Below are positions 25,901 to 34,950 of a DNA stretch of 64,000 nt, in pieces. The notes under the pieces are model-generated. The model was not told the DNA's origin and made no database searches. It saw only the letters and a list, made by a program, of their open reading frames with translations. The DNA lies in NCBI RefSeq assembly GCF_003945595.2, contig NW_024104529.1, forward strand, positions 496,001-560,000, read 5' to 3'. Origin of the DNA: Pipra filicauda (Eukaryota > Chordata > Aves > Passeriformes > Pipridae). Positions within the stretch are counted from its first letter, which is position 1. Each line of letters opens with the position of its first letter. Both the position numbers and the translations under genes were made by a program.

Positions 25901-27718
25901 TGATCGCAATTTCAGGAAAAAAGGAGAATTGAGGAAAATAATCTAGTTAAACAGAAACAAAATATTGGCTTAAGATGAAATGTATGCTGGTCATTAGTAA
26001 AGTTTGGTTTGGAGTCTAAAAGGTGTTCCTGAGTGTTACAGCCCGTAGGTTCTGGAATGGCCTTACAGAAGGAGAGTTTGGTGGGGGGAAGGAACCAGTC
26101 TGGATTTGGAGGCTTTGTGCCAGGGCTGTGATGGGGATTCAGGGCTGTTGGACCCCAAGGAGCTTTTCCAGACGTGTTTTTAAGCAGTTTGTGCCCTCTA
26201 GTGAGCGTTTTGGGGTAGTAACCTTGGTCCTGTTTTTGCAGGATGTAAACAACGCTTATCAGTACTTTGGCGTGTTACTCAGCTGAAAGGAGGTTTGGTT
26301 TTAAATATCCAGAGAGGGATGTGAGCACGAAGAAAGATCCTATTAATCAGAGTTATGGAATGGTTTGGACTGAAAAGGACCTTTAAAGATTTATCTAGTC
26401 TAACTTCCTTCTCACGTGGATTGTGTCCAAAAACCTGAAGTACTCTTTAGGATGACCACTGGGGTTTTTGCAGTTCAGTTTAAAGCAGAAGATGGAGGCA
26501 GACTTAGGGTTTTGGTTTTGACAGATAAGGAACCACGGCATTACACACCTATGGAATCAAGTGGCCCATTCCTTACGAATGGCAGAATTAGAAGTAAGAA
26601 GCTCCTGGCATATTCCCTGTTTTGAAATACCTGGTACACTGACAATATAGTTTAAAAGAGTAAATGCTGTGTGCTAAAGATGAAACTCATGGCTTTCTTA
26701 GAAATCTAAAAGTTACATCTACTACTTATTAAACACTTTCAGAAAAAAATTTTTTAAAAGGTTACAAAACACCACTGGAAAAAAATGCTGGAGATGATAA
26801 AACAGATGAGGAGATGGAGGGGACACATTCAGAGGATGAAATGTTTGCTCAGAGAGGCCTTCGAAGAACTCAGAGCATGAAATCTGTGAAAACTAAAGGC
26901 CGTAAAGAGGCAAGTATGATCCTGGTGAACTGCTGAGTTTGGTTGTCCAGTGTACCTTGTTGTTCTTAACAGTGCAGAAATTTATTTTTATTCTTAATCT
27001 TGGAGGAGTTATCAATGATAACTGGGTTGTAGAATGCTAAATGGAGGAGGAAGTATGCGATAATATCTAAGCCTGGAGCTTTTGTGCTTTGGAGTGTTCA
27101 GGGGCAATACATGAATGAAATGAACTTGAGAGAGGAACAAGGGAGAAGAGATGAAGTACACTCTGTGCTTGTAATGCTGATTCTGGCACCACCAAGCCCA
27201 AATTCCAGGAACTGCTCACCTCGAAAGGGCTACAGAGAGTGATATTGTCACCTGCATGTCACGCACACTTCAGCATCTGCTGCTCAGTGGATTAAAGAAG
27301 ATTCAGAATTTGTTAGTTCCCATAGACATATGGCCTACTTTGACTCTTTGTGCTCCACAAAGAGAAGTGCTTTATATTTCTATGTGCCACAAAATCTAAA
27401 GATACTTCAGGATAAAGCTCTGTGGAGTCTCATAAAAGTTTATGGGTAATTCCAGGAAAACATTTGAGACTTACTCTTCTGGTCCAATTCTGTTGAAACT
27501 GCATCTTATTCATTCATAGGTAGCTTCTCTGAATGAAACTGTGGAGTGTCCAAAGCACATTTAAAGACATTTGCTAAATTGGATTAGTGGAGAGGTAAAT
27601 AATATTTCTGCCTGATGTGACTCAACTCCTTGTTAAGTTGTGATTTCATTTCTCCCCTCAGATACGATATGGATCCCTGAAATACAGAGTAAAGAAGAGA
27701 CCTGTTGTCTACTTCTGA
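10969..27718 (+). CDS. REEP3: Receptor expression-enhancing protein 3, 5'-partial (exons 2-8)
   Basis: Coding exons are 10969-11041, 15112-15188, 15699-15819, 17072-17185, 24179-24323, 26761-26909 and 27662-27718 (TGA). The phases join without a break. The first exon starts inside a Val codon, so exon 1 with the start Met is upstream of the window. With the 11 residues known for the family in exon 1, the total is 255, the length of human REEP3. The N-terminal part is the hydrophobic TB2/DP1/HVA22 domain: [16 protein letters not shown], then [12 protein letters not shown], then [20 protein letters not shown]. An amphipathic, basic cytosolic region follows ([27 protein letters not shown], and the C-terminus KKRPVVYF). 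These tail motifs match REEP3 rather than REEP1. The family shapes tubular ER, and REEP3/4 bind microtubules and clear ER from mitotic chromosomes (established knowledge). The last intron has a GC donor. Exon 7 has an alternative in-frame acceptor 18 nt upstream. Identity is very sure; the exon 7 start is less so. Confidence 0.95.
11042..15111 (+). other. REEP3 intron 2
   Basis: GT-AG intron (donor GTAAGT, acceptor TTTTCAG) separating the KNVKEY and VRWMMYW coding segments. It is AT-rich unique sequence with a T/G-rich low-complexity run at about 14070-14157. I see no other feature. Confidence 0.85.
14070..14157. repeat. Low-complexity GTTT-rich tract
   Basis: The tract consists almost entirely of T runs broken by G, with repeated GTTTG and GTTTT words. 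Confidence 0.8.
15820..17071 (+). other. REEP3 intron 4
   Basis: GT-AG intron between the LLSSKER and EIDEYIV coding segments. A minus-strand open frame at 15843-16265 (140 codons) lies here. It has no recognisable domain and no sign of a promoter, so I treat it as chance. The short intron 3 (15189-15698) is likewise empty. Confidence 0.8.
17186..24178 (+). other. REEP3 intron 5
   Basis: A 7-kb GT-AG intron. It is mostly AT-rich. A more GC-rich patch at about 20170-20480 gives overlapping open frames on both strands with no domain that I recognise. A short direct repeat (CTCACATTTCCTGC) occurs at about 21365 and 21396. Nothing else is supported. Confidence 0.8.
24324..26760 (+). other. REEP3 intron 6
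   Basis: GT-AG intron (donor GTATGT). It carries a CR1 fragment near 26351-26412. It ends in an unusual double acceptor: CAG at 26740-26742, or AAG at 26758-26760. Confidence 0.8.
26351..26412 (-). mobile_element. CR1 LINE 3'-end fragment
   Basis: The plus strand reads GTTATGGAATGGTTTGGACT then AAAGGACCTTTAAAGAT and ATCTAGTC. This is the reverse complement of the conserved 3' untranslated end of bird CR1 retrotransposons (consensus recalled, not searched). It is a short, diverged 5'-truncated remnant, which is the usual state of CR1 copies. Confidence 0.7.
26910..27661 (+). other. REEP3 intron 7, GC-AG type
   Basis: The donor is GAG|GCAAGT and the acceptor CCCCTCAG|ATACG. Only this non-GT donor keeps the conserved frame (GRKE followed by [14 protein letters not shown]). 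The nearest GT, four bases downstream, shifts the frame and destroys the conserved C-terminus. Confidence 0.85.
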
Positions 27719-28276
27719 GTGCATTGCACAATGCCTGCAAGACAAACTGCTGTACTCTGATAACTTGAATTTCAGTGTGTCAAGTGTTACAGACCTGTGT
27801 ATGGTTCACATATGAGTATGTTTGGATAGATACAGTAGGACTTGGTTTTCTGAGCCCAGGTGATGGGATAAAGTATTACTCTGCTCTTCTGTAATTGCTT
27901 ATTGTTTAGATTTAAATCTGGACAAGTTATGGTATGAATTTCAGCACTCCTCAAAGTGGGGTTAAATGAGTAACAGGAAGCAGCCTTTTGCCAGAGGTAC
28001 TGAACAGACAGAAATAATTACAACTCCAGTTGAATCAGTGGAAGTTGTGAGTATTTGGAGCGTGTGAAAATGGAACCCATAGTGTCCCCGAGTTTACAAG
28101 GAAAGATAGATATACTTGAAATACTTTTCTGAGCTACAATTCCTGAAAAGGCCTGTGTGTAATTTTTAAATGTACAGTTTCAAGGACAGTGGATGATGGT
28201 GGGAAAGGAAAAGGAAAGGTGAGGTTAGATAGGATACATCCTAAACATCATCATCTTGCATCATGTTGCCAAGCTT

Positions 28277-28282
28277 AATAAA
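28277..28282 (+). other. Candidate proximal polyadenylation signal of REEP3
   Basis: Canonical AATAAA 559 bases after the stop codon. Use would give a short 3' UTR. A second hexamer lies at 30064-30069. Confidence 0.4.
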
Positions 28283-28800
28283 TTTATATAATTCTAATAG
28301 GTGCAAACTGGGGGTACATTTAGCACTTTATGCAAAACTGTGTAGTTTTGCACACTCTTAATAATTTACAACTGCACATGTAATTTTAGTGACTTGATAG
28401 GTTGAATGCCAGCAATTCTTGTATTTTTAAAATTTATTGTTTAAGTACAGCTAGGATGCTATAGATAATTGCTACTAACAATATTATCAGGTGCCTTTCT
28501 GTGTATTATAAGGCTGTGTGGGTTTTGTCTGTGTGGGGGTTTTTTGGCTTTTTTTTTTTTTTTTTTTTTTAATTTTGTTTGTGTCTGTCTTCCTCCTTTT
28601 ACCTAGAGAAATGTAATGTGATTTAAGTCGGTTTTTGGTTAAAATTGTGGTAAGTGAAACTTGTAGCAATTCCAGTGCTAGACCTCAGGGATCTGCTCAA
28701 CCCATCAGCTGTGTGTTAGAAGTCATGCCAACATGAAGGCATGTGTGATAGATGAGTCAGGCCCTGGTTTGGTTTTGCTCTACATTGCTTTAAGAATGAA

Positions 28801-28813
28801 TATATATATATAT
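28801..28813. repeat. (TA)n microsatellite
   Basis: Short uninterrupted TA run inside the REEP3 3' UTR. Confidence 0.85.
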
Positions 28814-31005
28814 TTTAGAACATGTGTGTATATTTCATATCATACGTGGATCCTAAAATGGTCTGTGTAGTACTTTCTTTTATTGCTAAAGTTATTACTA
28901 AAATATTTGCATATAAATAGCTTTTTCTAAAAGTCTAGTTGATTTAGTCAGCCATTCTGTAACCTAGAGTCCCATGGCATATCTACACAGAGATTAATTT
29001 TGGAATGTCCTTCAAGGCGGGGAGTTGTGAGAATGACTTCTTTAGGTCCTCTTTGGTTCTATTTTCTGCGATTCTGAGAATGAGGCTGATTTTAGTTTTC
29101 TGTGTGACTGCATTTCTACTGTGGATTCAGGGAGAAAACCACCCACTTTTTGCAGTATTTTAATACATATCGTGGGGAGAGATGGTGTTGCTTTCCTTGA
29201 AGAGAAAATGGCGTGTGACTTGTCCTACCCTTGGATCTCTGACTCCAGTCCTTCTCCCAGGTATTGACAGTCAGCTGCAAGTCCATTGCAGTGCTCTTGA
29301 ACATGTTCCCAAGGCTTGAGCCACTGCAGTTCTTTTCCTTTCTTACAGCTGCAGGAGTTCCCTGCTGGTGGGCACTTACTGCCCTCCTGGTACACACTGG
29401 CACTCAGAGTATCCTCCTGCATCCTTCAGGCCAGGGCTGGGACTGTGTGGATCCAAGTGCAGCTGGTCTGTGTGGCACTGCAGCGCTCCCTGGCTGTGAG
29501 GGGGGTCTGTAAACCCAGTGCAAAGCTTGGGCTCAAACACCACGCTGATGGCACAGTGCTTTAACAGATCCAAGCTTTAATGGACCCAAGGAAGTTCAGT
29601 GCTGTAGTGAGAAGTCCCAGCTGTCCACATGTGATTAAAAGTCTAAAGCTTGGATTGCTTTACTCAAAGACACGTATCAGAAGGTAGGAAGTGAGAGAGC
29701 AGAAATCCTGTCCTCTAGCAAAGACTGCACCTTGTGATCCAGCTTTTACAAGGAGCTGCTGTCTGTGGGGAGGGAGTGATCACAAAGGCAGCCTCCTCCC
29801 CAGGGTGTGGGAGTCACTTCTGCCCCAGGAATGTTTGTGCTTCTCATCTGTTTCCCTGAGTGCAAGGGAGAGGCTGTGTGTGTGTGTTATGTCAGACCTT
29901 AGAGGAAGCTGAAGCTTTTGCATCTGCATCTCACACCTCTCTGAACATTCTGCTAACCTGGGATGGAGTCTCTGGCTTACTGTCCAGCTGAGCATCCTCC
30001 TTGAGCACTTGCTGCTGCATTTTGCTGTAACTCATCATGCTTGTTTTTATCAGCAAGCATGGCAATAAAACGATCACTTTTTTCTACAAATCACAATCCT
30101 GCATGAAGGAGCAGGGTAAGCCCTTCTTTCAGAAATACAGTTCCTGTTACAGGTTCACATAGATCCTCTTTTGGGGGTTGTGTTTTTAACACGCTTCCAA
30201 AGCTGGAGATCATCTGAGTATTTTGGACTCTACCACACTCGTGTCAGGAAGTTGCTCTTTGTGTCTCTGTGTACCTGAGGCTGTAGCTTGGGGCAGACTT
30301 AACTTGCTAACTCAATTGGCTAAATAAACTCTTTCTTGAACCTTGCATGGAACTAGGAAAGCTGGCAGAATTATTCATATTCATACTGTTTCCATATAAA
30401 TGTACTTTGGTTCTCTCAGATACTGTCTTGAGTGACCAAACTCCCAGTGTTTTCCTAGTTGTTTTGTTCAGTCCAATAACCAGCTGTAAAATTCTTTTCT
30501 TGACAACCTGATTTTGCTCTTTGAATTCATCCTGAAAGTGGTTCACTGTGTATTATCTTAATTTTTTTTCTTCTTGCTGTTCATTGTCAGCTGATGTCAG
30601 CAGAGCACAATGGCATGATTAGCTTTCATCCCAATTTGCTTGTTGAATTTAGTTTGGTTTTGAAATACTACACAATCGTTTAAACTTTATGTACAGAGAA
30701 TTTTCGAAGTTTTCTTGCCTTAGCAACTACAGAAGTCATCTGTCTTAGCTCTTGTCAGTAAACTTGTTGGAAAAAATGTTAAAAATTGATGTTTACCTTA
30801 ACATTCTGTTTGGTCTTGGACTGTAAAATGTAGTTCATGTCAAATTGGATAACCTTCTCAAAGTATTTCCTGAGAATTGACAGCCACCAACAGGACTGCT
30901 AATGTAGTTAAACAAAACTTACACAGAGGTTAAAGGTGCTTTAAAAGAGAATATGTGTTTCTGTTTAAATCATATCAAGGTTTCAAGCCTTTCCAAAATA
31001 TATGT

Positions 31006-31033
31006 GAACTGACTCAGAGTTCTGAGTCAGTTC
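31006..31033. repeat. Perfect inverted repeat with AP-1-like cores
   Basis: The arm GAACTGACTCAGA (31006-31018) is the exact reverse complement of TCTGAGTCAGTTC (31021-31033), with GT between. Each arm contains the AP-1-type core TGACTCA (or TGAGTCA). It lies near the end of the REEP3 3' UTR. Confidence 0.85.
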
Positions 31034-31591
31034 TGAGCAAGAGCCTACTGGACATGTTCAAATACCCATGTTTGAGATGAGGATTAAATTGATGGCCTCA
31101 GCTGCAAATAAGCTTAGACCAGACTCTGATTACAATGTAATTGCCAATATTGTGAATTTCTTTGGTATATGAAAGTAACTGATTAATATCCAAGATGCAT
31201 TTTACAAACTATAATGAATTTTAAGTGAACAGAAGATAATTTGATAAAACAGAATGGTGAAGAAAATGCTGGATGCATTTAAAACTCTCTTCATGACAAT
31301 AATGTGTTTTATTTTTGGTGTTGCTTTTATTAATGGGAAGTTGGTATTTTTAAGTATTTTTCTACAAAGATGTGTATGTGCAAAGGCAATACTTTAACAT
31401 TTTTCAAGAACTTGTATTTTTTAAATGCTATAGACCAGAGACTGTCTACATTTGGACTGAAGTTAGTAGCTTTAAAAAATGCAATGTAAGCTTTAATTTT
31501 TATATTGTAATAATAACTTGCTGACAACTTGTTTACATATTTGTAGGAGGGAAGGCTTTGTTATGCATTGACTTATCTTGATGCTCTCTTT

Positions 31592-31597
31592 AATAAA
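31592..31597 (+). other. Candidate distal polyadenylation signal of REEP3
   Basis: AATAAA followed within 40 bases by a GT/T-rich element. It is the last good hexamer before the intergenic gap. Confidence 0.45.
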
Positions 31598-31615
31598 TGC
31601 TGCTTTGAGCAGGAT

Positions 31616-34379
31616 GCAATGGATGTTTTATTACCTGAATTACGATTAACAAACCAGTCAGTATGTGATCTGTGTTCTGTTGTTTATCATAATGGTTCCA
31701 GCACCAAAACAACCCATCTGAACTTTGGAGAGGCTTTTAAAACTCTTTGAAGGGTGACTGACCTGCCTTGGGGGTTCTGCCATGGAACCTGAAGCTGATT
31801 TACACTGAAATGGAACTTACCCTGGGAAAGGCAACTTGAAAATGGTACAATGTTACCTGTTTGAGATGTTTGGTTCAGAGTAAACTCAAATTGAGATGTT
31901 TCCTGTCCCAAAGGATACACCTTCCTGGGGAACTGCTGGACAGCAAACTGATTTGAGTTTGTATTTCCTAGGCAGAGTTCCTGTGGTGACCCAGAGAAGG
32001 AAGGTGTCCTTCTCAAACAGCTCAAATAAGCTGTTAACACTCCTCCCAAAACCCAATCCAAAACCTCAGTGACCATGTTCTCTGGACCTTGTTTGCAAGG
32101 CTCCTGACTTACTGCCTCAAAGGAAAGAATTGCTTAATAATGTTAATTGAGGAGAAAGATTTGAGAGACAGTGGCAATAAATATAAGCATTATGAAAATT
32201 CATCTGACTGTAAGGGACCTTGCAGTGATTCAGTTCCTGATGTCAGAGCAGTTCATGCAGTACAAACCCCCTGGCAAAAAATTGTGGATGTCAGAAAACA
32301 ATGCTGACCTTTTCTCCTTCATTTGTTCAGCTGATGTTTAGCAGGTAGCAGGAACATTCCTGAATGTGGGCTGAAACCCTGTCCCGCTGTGTAACATGAT
32401 GTTGGTGAGACCCACTCAGGGAATCATTACCTGATGATTCTAAAACAGTGCTGGTATGTGTGTCTTAGGCTGAAATGTTAAAGGTGAAGCAGATGCAGCA
32501 GCAATGGGGACAGGTTTTTTTGGGCTCTTTTTTTTGAGTCTGTGGTGGTTTGGGCTAGGCCTTCCTTGGTGACCAGTTTGTAACCAAGGAAGGGTCCAGA
32601 TTTACCCAGTATTCCCTACGATTTTTACATAAACCAGATTATAAGAAGAAAGGAGGAGAGGCCTTCGCTCTCTTTCCTTCCGGTGGCTTGGAGGTGCAGG
32701 TTCCCTGCTGTTGAGTCTGCCGGGTTGGGGAGCGAGGCCTGGTTGGGCCTTGCCGACCTTGGGAGACAGAGGTTGCCAGCGATCGTTCCGGAGCGACTCT
32801 CGGTTGTCCCAGGAGAGTAGTGAGCTATTTTCTTTGCTAACTCTTTTAGTTGTTAGATATTGGGTCACTAATTGGGAGATATATATATTTTATTTTAGTT
32901 TTATTCCCTTTCCCTTCCCCCTTCCCTTTCCCTTGTGAAATTGTATATTTTAATTGTATATAAGTGTAAATATATTTATATATCTCACTTTGGTTGTCTC
33001 TCTCTTGTTTCGGGTTTTCTTAGTTTTTTTTCCTCCCTCTTCTCCCTGAGGTTTTTTTTTTGGGGGGGGGGACTTCTGGTGGTAAGGTTTGGAGACTTGG
33101 CAGGGAGCCAGCTTCAAACCATATCAGAGTCCTTGGGCATTGTGTGTTCTCCACACTAACATGAGAAAACAGATGTTGGAATATGAGGGGAAACCAAATA
33201 GGTCTTGTAAAATCAGTAGAGTTCCAAAATTACTGTTGTCCTTTCTGTAGCTGTATTCAGGAATGGAACAGGAGCCTGTCTTATGTCTGCCCGCCTTTGC
33301 CAAGGTTCAGTGACAGATTGCTCTGTCTGAATTAGGGCAGGAATCACAAAAGCAGCTGGAGCAGAGACTACAAGGACCTCAAAACGCAGGATTTCACTGC
33401 TGTCTGCCAATGTACAGTGACTATGTGGATGAGGAAGCTTAGAAATTATTTAGAAACTTCCTTTTTTCCAGGCTGTCCCAGTTCCAAGGTAAGCAGCACT
33501 TTGACCCTCAGCTGTTCCTGGGCAACAAACTCATTCTGTTGCACGGCACCTGCTGCTTCCTCGGGGAGCTGTGCTGTGACAGCCAATCTTTCTACTAATT
33601 TTAGTTCTCCTGGAATAAGAATACTAAGGGGAGGTCATCCTAACTTACTGCTTCAAAGCATTTCTTGATCGGGCCGAGGAGAAAGACTTAAAACCCCAAA
33701 GCAAAACTAAAACCCTGTACAAAGTTAGTGTAATAGTAAAAGCTGCACCTTCAAATGTAATGGTAGGAAAAATGCAAATGTAACTGTGTGTTAGAGTCTT
33801 GAAGAAATTGCACCAAACAAGGCTGGTCACTGTGCTTTTGTCAAACACCTTAATTAATGATAGTTAATGTCTCTATTCTTAATACTAGACTTGCCAACTT
33901 GAAAGGAGTTTCTCCTGCTCTCCTGCTGTCTATAGGGTGTGGAGCTTTTTGGTGTCACCCTGCAAACTAGATGAAAGCCACAGGGTGAAGAGAGCATTTA
34001 TGGTAGTTCACGTTGTTAATTGAATTGGCAGGGCAGCCTCCTAGTTCAGTAGGTGCCGAATTACCACATGACCAGAGACAGCAGCACGGGGAAAAGGGTA
34101 CTGAGCAAAGTTAACCTTTGGTAGCAGCCTGCAATTATCTAGTCTAGATGAAATCCTGATGAAAAACACTGCTTCTCTTAAAATCCAGGCTGTGAAAGAG
34201 GGAGAGCCGCTCCCGTTTTCAGACAGCTCTGGAACAACTGCCGGGCTGTTCTGCTCTCCTCCGGGGTGTCTCCCGCAGCACCCCGTGACTGCCTGTTTGC
34301 TGGAGAGGAGATGTGGCCATATCTCGGAGCATCCTGCCTGGACCCACCTCCTGCCTTGGCAGCCTTTTCTTCCTGCAGC
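31616..34379. other. Intergenic gap between REEP3 and the SLC22 gene
   Basis: Roughly 2.8 kb. Apart from the solo LTR at 32541-33126 I see no coding exon. Open frames at 31687-32076 and 32089-32307 show no family resemblance. Confidence 0.65.
32541..33126 (+). mobile_element. Solo LTR of an endogenous retrovirus, with TSD
   Basis: The element begins TGTGGTGGTTTGGGC and ends CTTCAAACCATATCA, and is flanked by a perfect 5-bp direct repeat GAGTC (32536-32540 and 33127-33131). Length is 586 bp with no internal coding region. A TATA-like ATTATAAGAAGAAAGG at about 32637 sits in the first fifth of the element, which fits U3/R in plus orientation. A pyrimidine-rich, AT-rich 3' half follows. Its outer termini resemble those of the LTR at 707-1920 in the opposite orientation, suggesting related ERVL-like families. 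It lies about 1.3 kb upstream of the CpG island of the next gene. Confidence 0.85.
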
Positions 34380-34950
34380 GTGGGGAGGCTTTTCCCCACC
34401 GCCTGGCGCGGATGCCCCGCGCTCCGCCCGCCCCGTTCTGCGGCTGTGGCGGAGCTCTCGTTCCAAACCCCCCCGACAGTCCTCGCTGGGCCGCGGCCGG
34501 TCCTGCCCCCGCGCCGGCAGCGGGTGAGGCTTTACGGCCGGGGCGGAGCTCGGCTCGGCTGGGCTCGGCTTAGCCCGGCTGGGCGCCGCTGCGGGCGGGC
34601 CATGGCGGCGGGGCTGGAGCTGGAGCTGGGGCTGGATGTGGAGGAGGCGCTGGCGGCGGCGGGGCCATTCGGGCGCGGGCAGCGGCGCCTCACGGCCCTG
34701 CTGGTGTTGCTGCAGGTGAGGGCACGGCGGGACCCCCGGGCGCTGCTTTTGGTTTCTGTTCGCACAGCCCGGGCAGCATCGCGGGCACGGCGGTGCCGCT
34801 GCCGGGACATCCCCGCCCCGCTCTCGGGCTGCAGGGGGCTCGGGAATCCCGCCGGGAAACGCTTTCCCGGCGGGAGCCTGGGGGTCCGTGTCCCCCCACA
34901 GCAACTCCGCCTCTGAGGACCGTCCCGGTCCCGGCCGCTGCTCCGCTGCT
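34380..34950 (+). promoter_or_regulatory. CpG-island promoter of the SLC22A15-like gene
   Basis: The segment is strongly GC-rich with frequent CpG, in sharp contrast to the AT-rich surroundings. It contains an SP1-type box GGGGCGG (34540-34546) and a tandem GGCTCGGCT/GGGCTCGG run (about 34549-34582) just before the start codon at 34602. There is no TATA box at the expected place. It spans the presumed transcription start, the 5' UTR, exon 1 and the beginning of intron 1. Large overlapping open frames on both strands here (for example minus 34041-35069) come from scarce stop codons in GC-rich DNA. Confidence 0.8.

Larger units (their letters stand above)
27719..31615 (+). other. REEP3: REEP3 3' UTR (probable)
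   Basis: About 3.9 kb of AT-rich sequence follows the stop codon. AATAAA hexamers occur at 28277-28282, 30064-30069 and 31592-31597. The last is followed by a GT/T-rich stretch (GGATGTTTTATT) and is my best guess for the distal end. Contents include a T-run (28549-28570), a TA dinucleotide run (28801-28813) and a perfect hairpin (31006-31033). A long 3' UTR is typical of this gene (established knowledge), but the exact end needs transcript data. Confidence 0.55.
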
